A stretch of 64,000 nt of DNA from Anoplopoma fimbria (lineage: Eukaryota; Chordata; Actinopteri; Perciformes; Anoplopomatidae), in the NCBI RefSeq assembly GCF_027596085.1, contig NC_072467.1, positions 7,679,476 to 7,743,475 on the forward strand. The letters run 5' to 3'. Positions 53,025 through 64,000 of the stretch are shown here, piece after piece. Both the position numbers and the translations under genes were made by a program. Position 1 is the stretch's first letter. Every line of letters begins with the position of its first letter. Under the pieces are notes generated by a model that ran no database searches, was not told the DNA's origin, and worked only from the letters and a program-made list of their open reading frames with translations.

Positions 53025-54335
53025 ACAGTTTAGGATGCATTTGCACTGGGATTAAAGCACTGACCCGCCTTCCCTCTCTCTGTCTCTCTTTCCTGTATAC
53101 AAAGTGGTACTGGCCCTCTTCACAGAGAGATTTTCCTGGGTCTCCTAAAGACAAACAAAAGGGAAGGAATCCACGCAAGTCCCAAAACAAAATATTGAGG
53201 GAGACCACACAACAACATCACAGTGGTCTAATCTTTTTGTAATTTAAAAGTTTGCTCTGCGATGTCCTCATCCAGACAACAACAGATCCGTCTTGCCTTG
53301 TTATGATCGTGGCCTGCTTTTTATTTTTTCCTCCTTTACCCTTCTGTTCTCGGTTGTTGTTCCTGTAACACAATATCTGTTTGTGTGTGTGTGAAAGATC
53401 CCTCCGTTGTGTTGATGACATTTTGAGAAGGCATCCCATGGCCCGCTAAGTGACTCATAAAAGAGGGACTTGTTTGTATTTCTAACCCCTTTCTCTGTTA
53501 GTCTCCAAGTGTTTTAACCATACACCAAATACCAGCACTATCTAGGCAAAATTACAAAAGATCCCGGCTTGTATTTCAATGTATATCTCCACTATAAACA
53601 TCTCTGGCCCATTTAACGATGGCACATTACATGAAAGCAGATTCTCCTGTTGGTTACATTATGGATCCATTACAGTTTGTACATTTGCAATAAAAAAAAA
53701 GTCTTCCCCCCCCCTTTTTTTTGGCTCAGTTTTTCTGTACTCTGCGGTTACCTCCAAAGGCAGAGAGAAAAAGATGTAGAGAAAGAAAGAAGACAAAAAA
53801 GAAAGATGGAGAGATAGATGGAGAGAGCCGGAGGGAGGGAGGCGGGCTCAGGTGACTCAGCTTTCCCCCTGGAAGCAGATTGAGGGGAGCTGTGGGTTTG
53901 AGCCCCCCCAACGTTTTACTAGAACACAGGCTTTTTAACAGGAGGGAAAAACAATGTTATAGCTGCTTCCTGCACCACCGAGTGTTCCCCACCAGTAAAT
54001 ATAACAGGGATTGGGTCATAATGTTATGGTCTGGCATCAGGTGAATACAGCAGCCTCGCCACCTCCACCCCCCTCTTCTGCTCTTTTCCATGTGGAGGAA
54101 TAGGCTCCAGTGTTAAAGAAATATCAGTCATCGGCGTTGTTATTGCGCACTCACTTGCTCCATCTGCAACACTGGTGCTCAAACACACTCTTTGTCCGAG
54201 TGAACATGGTGGCAGCTCTCCCTCTCTCTCCATTTCATTTTGTTAAATGCTGCTATTATTTCCCAACGAGGCCGACTGGAGGAAACTCTGATGTAAAGAA
54301 ACAAGCTTAACTTCTTACTGTCAGTGTGTGCGTTT

Positions 54336-54337
<2 letters not shown>
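53025..54337. other. Gene-poor DNA, nothing recognised
   Basis: Includes a purine-rich segment at about 53755-53850 and a C/T homopolymer patch at 53705-53722. There is no recognisable exon. Confidence 0.35.

Positions 54338-54420
<83 letters not shown>
54338..54420 (+). repeat. (GT)n microsatellite, 41 units
   Basis: A pure GT run of 83 bp, the first of two arrays separated by 86 bp. Confidence 0.98.
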
Positions 54421-54422
<2 letters not shown>

Positions 54423-54499
54423 TGAGAAGATGCCTTTGTTAGCTGTCATTAATGCATGAGTATGTACATTTCCATAAGTTCAGGTAAAGGTGTGCTTTC

Positions 54500-57137
<2,638 letters not shown>

Positions 57138-57781
57138 TTAAACAGGCCCTATTATGCTATTTTCTGGGTGCATATTTTTATCTCAAGTTACAGTTACAAC
57201 ATGTTTACATGCGTTAATGCTCATAATCCGCCTTTTTTTCTCCTCCTGGCTGTCCTGCAGCACCTCTTCTCACCCTCTCTCTGAAATGCTCCTGTAGCGC
57301 TTGCTCCTCCCTCCAGAAAGCAAAGTCTACTCTGATTGGTCAGCTAGCCCGCTCTGTTGTGATTGGTCAACGTTTCACATTTCAAAAAACTCTCCCTCCA
57401 GAGAATGACAAATGAACAGCTCACAGCAGGGTTTGATCCCAGGTTTCCTGGGTGACAGACTGCTGTCTTATCCACTACACCATGATACATATAAACTTTA
57501 ACTTTATCCTTTTATTTTATTTTTGAGTGAGGGCCAAACTACCCGGAGAGTTTTACGTGACTTCCGTTACATGGTGACCTCATAAAGTTACGAAAATGAA
57601 GGAGAGAATTCAATCGAGGCGTTTCAGGCAGCTCAGGAGCAGTGATTCTGAGGGGGAGGGTAATTCCTTTTAGGTGTGGACTTCAGGTTTTACACTCTAC
57701 GGACCTTTTACATGTAAAAATATATATATAACACACTAAAGAAGAAGGAAAAAGTGGAAAAGCATAATAGGGCCCCTTTAA
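57138..57781. mobile_element. piggyBac-type MITE with TTAA target duplication
   Basis: The left terminus TTAAACAGGCCCTATTATGC and the right terminus GCATAATAGGGCCCCTTTAA are imperfect inverted repeats that begin and end with TTAA, the target duplicated by piggyBac-type transposases. At 644 bp and without coding capacity it is a non-autonomous element of a family common in teleosts. A tRNA-like segment (57430-57482) lies inside. Near-perfect termini suggest moderate age. Confidence 0.85.
57430..57482 (-). other. tRNA-like pol III promoter segment nested in the MITE
   Basis: On the minus strand there is a box A (TGGTGTAGTGG, plus coordinates 57472-57482) and, about 31 bp further, a box B-like GATCAAACC (within 57430-57440). 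Spacing and order fit a tRNA-derived head such as those of SINEs. The surrounding stems do not support a functional tRNA. It may be a SINE fragment captured by the MITE. Confidence 0.5.
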
Positions 57782-58302
57782 CAACAAAGTCCAGTAGTAG
57801 CTAAGAGCTTTTTCTCAGTATGGAATTATATAACTATTTCCTGGAGGAAGTAGACCTACACACTGGTACAGACTTGGTACATCAAACTAGTGAAAGTGCA
57901 AGTAGAAAATAATTGTTTGGGCATTTTAGGCCAGCATTACACTAAAGGGATACAGACATACAGTTTTATATCCCTTTAAAGTTGTTCTGTTTAATATGTT
58001 AGCAAACTGTTGTCAACTTACATATCTATTAGTCAACTATGCGCAACTATGATTTCCCAGTCATGTTTCTGGTCACCTTGACAAATCCTCGAAGATTCAC
58101 TGGCCCCTTTGCTCTATTTTGGTTTTCACCAACCCTGAATTTCTAGGTCTTTAGGTACTAGATGTTTGACTTCCTGCAAAAACAAATCCCACTTTGTCTG
58201 CGATTACACAGGCAGGGAGTTGGTTAAATTATCTTAAATCATCATTGTTGTTTGATAATTCCTATCCCTAATATCGGCTTGTTAACAACGGTTACCTATC
58301 TG

Positions 58303-59729
58303 CAGGGTTGGAAGTAACTAATTACATTTACTAACGTTACTGTAACAGTCTTTTTTTGCGTACTTTTTCTTCAGTACTACATATCGTAGAGTAAAAACAA
58401 AAGTGACATGAAAAAGTCCTGATAAACTGTGTGAGAAAGGAACAGAAGAAAGGAGAAGAATCAGCAGCTGCAGCAGCAGAGAGGAAGCTGCAGTTGTGAC
58501 TACGGCCACAGGAGGGCAGAGCTCCGGGCAGGAGGCGCTCTGCACAGAAATGATACGGTAGAAATGGTTGCGTTCACGGGCCGAGTTCACGGCCTGGGAT
58601 AACACGTCAAGCACAATCACATTGACGACCATATATGGGGTGTGATATTAATTAGCATTATTCTTCTTCGACATAGTTAAAGAAAATGTTGCATCCATCT
58701 TAACTGTGGACTGATTGAAATGCACCACTCGGCAAGCACTCTTAAGTGACGCATCCACAATAATGTGCCATGTAAGATAGGGGCATGCTAAATGCTAACA
58801 TGCTAGTGGTGGACTGTCCAGCATTCACTGAGGAACGTCTACTCTCAGTGAGGTGTTTGAGGACCGAAGACTGTAGGACTGTCTGCTGTTTGAGACGGCT
58901 AATATCGGATGTCATTCAGCTTTACGCGTTTTTTAATTTGAAAGTGGCACCAGAAAGGGCCCAGCGTACTGGTTATACTGGGATTGACAGGCTGAGTGGA
59001 CTGGTTATGCTTGAAATGAGGAGTAGAGGACTTGGCGGTGCTCAAGACTCTCAGGGTGCCGTCCAACAACACACTGCTGAACCCGACACATGAGAACGAC
59101 AACAACCACTTCTTTGCCGCAACGATGTTGCCTAGCAACGTAATTGTGTATGTGTGCGCTCTACGCTGCGTGTAAAAAACGCGCAGTTTCTCATAATATG
59201 TAACGTGTGTGTTTTCGGCTGCAGGTGTTGATTACGTGTCCACATTGTCTGTTTCTGGTGGTTGATTCTAAAAAGAAGTTTCAGTCGTCATTGTGTCCAT
59301 ATCTTTTTTTTATGTTTTGTCTATCACTTTTGTTTAAGTGTCTGAGTTTTGTCTCTTTCTTTATTGTGAGGTTACGCTAGTTGAATATTTATAATTAAGA
59401 TATGAGTTGAGAGTGTGCTCATCTGTTGGTTTGGACATATGGTTTCTTGTTGCTGATCTTGTTCCACTTATAAGTATAAGTTTACATCTAATGCAATCTA
59501 TTTTGTAGCCTACTTTTTAATTTAACAGTAGTATTATACATCATCACCCCTTACCCTTCTAAAATGTAATGCACTTAAGTTTACTAAGAGTAGATTTTAA
59601 CTGACCTACTTATTACTTTTACTTGCATACATTTTTACAAAGGTACCTTTACTTTATCATCAGTAAAAAGTCCTCAGAGTATCAGTTCTAATACTCAAGT
59701 ACAATGTGATAGTACTCTTTCCATCTCTG
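58303..59729. mobile_element. hAT-type DNA transposon (non-autonomous or decayed), 1.4 kb
   Basis: The left end is CAGGGTTGGAAGTAACTAAT. The right end reads, on the minus strand, CAGAGATGGAAAGAGTACT, giving CAG(G/A)G(T/A)TGGAA inverted termini as in hAT elements. The flanking octamers CCTATCTG (58295-58302) and CATATCAG (59730-59737) agree at six of eight positions, fitting an old 8-bp target duplication. Subterminal words (AATTACATTTACT and ATACTCAAGTAC) are typical of this fish family. The inside has a 102-codon frame at 58785-59093 without transposase resemblance. Confidence 0.78.
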
Positions 59730-59737
59730 CATATCAG

Positions 59738-61732
59738 TTGTTCTTGAGCGCCTCACACATGCAATTGGCAAGTCTTATGGAGGAACCCATGTGTAGACAA
59801 GCGGTGTCAGAGCTGTGTCCATCACAGTCCATAGTTATTTGATTCCATATTGATACAAAAACAGTACAGCTATGGAGGAAAAACATAATTTGAAATAATC
59901 TATGCCTTTGGTTACAGTAGAGGAAATAATGACAACAAGTAGATAAAGTCAGTTTAAATAACTTCTCGCCCTGGGCACCACACAATCAGACCAACCACTA
60001 TTTATAGACTGATGTCTGGGCTCCTCCAGGCCTCCTACACCATGGCAGCCAGGTTGTATTCTGTTTGTGTGTAGGTGTGTATGTAGGTGTGTGTGTGTGC
60101 GCGTGTGTGCGTGTGTGTGAGTCTACAAGAGTGTGTTCGGCTAAGTTGTGGGAAGCCCTGGCAGAGAGGAGCTGAGTGTTTGGGAAGTTGCCATTAAGAC
60201 ACAAAGCAGAGACGTCCGAGGTGGGCTAATGACCTTACATGGATCTGTGTTTGGCAGAGCCTTCCGAAATGCGGGGTGGAACACACACATATACACACAC
60301 AATTCCTCAAACAGATCTTTGACAGAGTTTATAGAGGAGTTGGGGGACTCTTTGGGGCTGCTGTGTTTGGTTTTAGGCCTTGGTCAGCCCGTGTCCCCAT
60401 CTAAACTCGGTTGTAGTGTGGACCAGCGCTCAGTGGGCTTCCATTTATCAAGTAAAATACTAACACATTTTCACAGAGCATTTTTAATGTATGCAATGAA
60501 ACACATTTCAGCTGCAAGGTTGCTTTGAATTGAGAGGTTGATGAAAACATTTGGCACATGCTTCATTTATTAAAAAAAGTTTTTTGGCCCAGATTTTCTT
60601 ATGGCCCCATGTTTTACACACAGGGTATCCTTGATTAATGCGGCGAGAGGAGCTGGATTATTAGCCTTTGTATATGTTCTAATACCTTTGTATATGAGAG
60701 TGAATGTGTTTGCGTGATATAGAGCAAATGGATAGTCTGTGGATAAGGAGAGCATTAGTGGGGTGGATACCGCCATCTGGGTAAAAGTTAAATCCCCAGT
60801 TACGCTCCGTCCTTCCTAGAGATTTGTGTACGTGTGGTTTCTTACTGTATTTATCTGGCTGATGACCCAACTCTTCATCAGTACTGGCTCGGTGTTTCTT
60901 TTACGTGTCTCATCACTGACAGCATGTGTATGAGTCTATTCCAGCTGTCCTCTGGACATTGAACTGAAAATGGACCTCCTCTCCATCCCTTCCAACACGG
61001 AGGCAACTGATGGGGTTCAGCAACCGAGGTGAAAATAGGGCCTATCACACACTGCAGACGATGGGCTTGACTATTAGATTGTTTTTTTTGAAGGTTATAT
61101 CATTTTGAGGTGAAACAGAACCTCCTGTTCAGGCAATATTCTCAACTTCCAGACTGCAGAAATAGCACTTTTTATAGAGTGTACTATAAATTGGCCTTTA
61201 GGGTGCATTTAGTCCAACAATAGCACCATGGCAACACAATGCAAGGGGCTGAATTGTTTTGGACGTGTTGCAACAGGGTATGGTAAAGGATATAAATTAT
61301 GCAATTGCCTTGAACATATGAATGACACAACAAAATTGTTTATACTCAGGATATTTTGTTTATACTCAGGGTATATATATATATATTAATTAAGGATTGA
61401 ACAACTCTAGAGAGTTGTTTCAGCAGCAGCAATTTACTCATCTTTCTCAATGCTAGAAAGTTAAAAAAAAGGAGCACAACAAAGATGCTACTAGATATTT
61501 TCCCTGCCATATGCACTTGCATGTTTCTGGTTTACTAATGTAAGACGTTACTTGATGATTTTACATTTTCTTTTGACGTAAGTACCCAGAGAGCAGGATC
61601 TCTCCCTCTGCAGCGGCACCCAAGCTATGCAAATACAGTGGTCACAATGAAATGAATTAGAAAGCCCATATGGTTGTTTGTTGCCGTGCCATTGTCACTC
61701 TGAAAGAGCTCATCTCGCATGCAGGCTTGGGC

Positions 61733-61734
<2 letters not shown>
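59738..61734. other. Gene-poor DNA, nothing recognised
   Basis: A short TG/GC-rich run at 60065-60120 and a direct duplication of GTTTATACTCAGG at about 61338 and 61359, next to a (TA)n run. No exon was identified. The open frames at 60148-60528 have no family resemblance. Confidence 0.35.

Positions 61735-61764
<30 letters not shown>
61735..61764 (+). repeat. Poly-T run, 30 bp
   Basis: Thirty consecutive T residues. No clear retroposon body abuts it on the minus strand. Confidence 0.9.
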
Positions 61765-61765
<1 letters not shown>

Positions 61766-62374
61766 AAAGTCTGATTTCCCGTAGCTATTAAAGAGGATTT
61801 CCGCTTCACAGACATCTCTTTGGTAAAGTGTGGCCCAGAGGTTAGAGGCCCACCTTTAGGCCCAGCTGCGTCCTTCTCTCCCTCCCTGAGCATTCTCTCC
61901 AGGATGCCAACCCTGACACCAACCTGTTTGTTGTTCGGGATGTACCTTTAACAGCTGCTCAGTCAGTGAGGTTTAAATATGACACAGGATGTGTTTTTGT
62001 CTCTTTTAAAAAAAAAAATGAAGCTTTTTTTTGGCTCCAGTCTGTTGATTGGCTTTCCAGGAGTGTTTTTTTTCTTCGAATATAGATCTATTGTGAGGAG
62101 AGCTCTTGAGTTTTCCAACAGGATGTTTTTACTTGTTCATGGCTCTGGATTGTCACGTAATTACAGAAGTGGCAGCTGTGAGACCAAACACCACTGCCAA
62201 AACGAAAATTATTTTTGTGACTTTCTGGCATGCCCCTGTGTTCCCTGTTCAGAGCAGGGTCACAGGTTGAATGGAAAATCACGGGTTTGCTGAGTTCATG
62301 TTGCTACTATTGAGCACTTAGCTTCCACTTCCTTGCAGCGCCCTGGTCACCTTCCCCCGGCCTTGACAAATTCT

Positions 62375-62500
62375 CCCTCCTGATTCCCAAATATTTGGAA
62401 TGACCTTCAAAATGTATTGAGAGCTACAGAGTCACACCCAATCCTCCAGCAGGAGCTGAAACCTCATCTCTGCAATGGAGAACACCAATATCAATCCATT
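62375..62500 (+). mobile_element. Probable LINE polyprotein C-terminal remnant
   Basis: An open segment translates to IWNDLQNVLRATESHPI followed by LQQELKPHLCN. This matches the recurring C-terminal pattern of CR1/L2/Rex-type LINE reverse-transcriptase proteins (WNDLP...LR....FK..LKTHL). It is short, without an intact upstream domain, so it is a fossil. Confidence 0.5.
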
Positions 62501-63451
62501 GAATTCTGCCTGTATCCACATTACATTTCCCCTGGTCATTTTACAGTTCATCCAGTAAGCACTTCCAGTAAAATATAGATTAAAAACATAATTCCACACT
62601 GAAATAATTTGACTCACAATTAAAAGGGCATACTACACAAACTTGACCAAATCAAACAAAGGGAATCTGATGGATTATCTAGCTTGGGCCATTTTCATGA
62701 TTGTGATAGTTGTTTTTCATACAACAATAAATAAACGTCAGCAAAAGTGCATTTGTTATTTGTAAACATGTCGAACTCTTAACTTAAAATAAAATCCCTA
62801 TTACACATACATGTATTCATTAAAACGTGCCTTTCAAACATGTATTACTATACAAGAGCACAATTATATTCAATGCATCTGTTCTCCAGATAATGTGGGT
62901 AAACTCTCCCGCTGTCTTTGTACAGTAGCTTGTTAGTTCCAGTTTGTACCTCTTATTTATTATCACTATATTCGAGTCACATAACTAAGCATCCGGTTTC
63001 TGAAAAATAAAAACCAGGTGATCCTTGTTATGAAGGTATTTCCAGAATCTTCAAAGACTCTTGTGAGCATTTGTATGAAAAATATGTTGCCCAATAAAAA
63101 AACATGTAAACCCTTTTTCCAAGTTGCAACTTCCTCCATGACAGTCCTCCGAAATATTAGCATGCAGTCTGACCTCAATTTGCAGGATGACATAATTTGT
63201 TTGTGCCTCCCAAGACCATTTAAAATCACTTGTGAAAAAGAAATCTGTTTTATCATGTGACAATGCTGCAAACAATGTTGCAATATCATGGTTACAATAA
63301 TAAACACTTGGTGAAGGTTATGAAATGATTGAAAACAACATTGATTTTCAGTTTAAAACAGGAAACTAACATCAGTCCTCTGTGTTACACTGATGTTTGG
63401 TTGACCTACCCATCTACTCGTCCTGATGCAGACTCTGTCGCTCTATAACGA
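62501..63451. other. AT-rich DNA, nothing recognised
   Basis: No exon or recognisable repeat. The overlapping frames on both strands at 62966-63307 have no family resemblance. Confidence 0.35.
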
Positions 63452-63459
63452 CGTCACTT

Positions 63460-63754
63460 ACATTACATTACATTACAGTCATTTAGCAGACGCTTTTATC
63501 CAAAGCGACTTACAGTCAGTAGTATGTCACATATCATTCACCCATTCACACACTGATGACAGGCTACCATCAAGGTGCCACCATCAGACTCTAACTAACA
63601 TTCATCATCCAGTCCACACCGATGGCAAGCCTTCGGGAGCAACTTGGGGTTAAGTGTCTTGCCCAAGGACACATCGACTGCCGAAGCCGGGTATCGAACC
63701 ACCGACCCTCTGATTGGAGAACTACCTTGCTCTCCACTACGCCACAGCCGCCCC
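63460..63754 (-). mobile_element. Near-complete tRNA-derived SINE with target-site duplication
   Basis: On the minus strand it starts GGGGCGGCTGTGGCGTAGTG and has box A (TGGCGTAGTGG, plus 63734-63744) and box B (GGTTCGATACC, plus 63690-63700). The body includes GATGTGTCCTTGGGCAAGAC, and the conserved tail GTAAGTCGCTTTGGATAAAA leads into (ATGTA)n repeats. The duplicated flank GTCACTT lies at 63453-63459 and 63757-63763. This is one of the most widespread fish SINE types. The tail is the same as in the truncated copy at 19949-20033. Confidence 0.88.
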
Positions 63755-63764
63755 AAGTCACTTG

Positions 63765-64000
63765 ACTTACCACTTTGCTTCCATTATAATTACTAGAGGG
63801 CTTGGTCTTTTGAACGTAATCATTTTGTTGGGGAACTCGCTAAAACAACTGCTGGCAAGTGACATTGCTTTTATGTCAAGAGATGGCATAATCAGCAATA
63901 TTTGGCTTTATTTATTTGTTTTTCTATCACAATTTATTTTCTTACAAACTAAGTCTATAATTTATTTTGTGCCACACAAAACGATCAAGGAGATATGTCA
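63765..64000. other. Right edge, nothing recognised
   Basis: AT-rich DNA without exon or repeat signals. Confidence 0.4.

Noticed and set aside
63690..63754. tRNA gene at the SINE head
   Set aside because: Good boxes A and B, but the downstream SINE body, (ATGTA)n tail and target duplication identify a retroposon.

Overview
This window is eukaryotic nuclear DNA from a ray-finned fish, most likely a percomorph-type teleost. Three things support this: interrupted genes with GT-AG introns, a vertebrate mitochondrial ribosomal protein gene, and dispersed repeats whose sequences match fish transposon families (Tc1, hAT and piggyBac-type elements, tRNA-derived SINEs, L2-like LINE tails). Very long (CA)n/(TG)n microsatellites are abundant. 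Most long open frames in the window are microsatellite read-through and are not genes.

Two real genes are visible. At the left edge, reading leftwards out of the window (471 to 1, minus strand), is the first coding exon of a type II membrane protein that resembles the SITS-binding protein / MYORG-like branch of glycoside hydrolase family 31. About 8.2 kb away and pointing the other way is mrpl23 (mitochondrial large-subunit protein uL23m). All five coding exons can be reconstructed at 8639-8658, 10164-10286, 19677-19759, 24162-24235 and 40697-40861. Together they give a 154-residue protein with compatible splice phases throughout. Its promoter carries a CCAAT box, a palindromic NRF-1 site, an ETS/GABP (NRF-2) site and an E-box within about 50 bp, and a polyadenylation signal lies at 41680. 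The gene occupies about 32 kb, of which only 462 bp is coding.

Layout: 1-471, GH31-like exon; 472-8510, intergenic DNA with old repeats, including a roughly 600-bp dispersed element at 6438-7041; 8511-41705, mrpl23, whose introns hold eleven long CA/TG arrays, a decayed Tc1 transposon, several SINE pieces and a GCGAA-rich element; 41706-64000, gene-poor DNA with a 34-bp-period minisatellite (48626-48930), a TCTA microsatellite, L2-like LINE tails, a piggyBac-type MITE containing a tRNA-like segment (57138-57781), a hAT-type transposon with an 8-bp target duplication (58303-59729) and a near-intact tRNA-derived SINE (63460-63754). No tRNA, rRNA or miRNA gene and no CRISPR array was recognised.

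I did not find a convincing new biological system. The most noteworthy unexplained structures are the regular 34-bp minisatellite, the facing (GT)n/(CA)n arrays in mrpl23 intron 3 (a predicted long intronic double-stranded RNA), the tRNA-like segment nested in a MITE, and a cluster of coding-like segments at 43.1-43.7 kb that I cannot assign.
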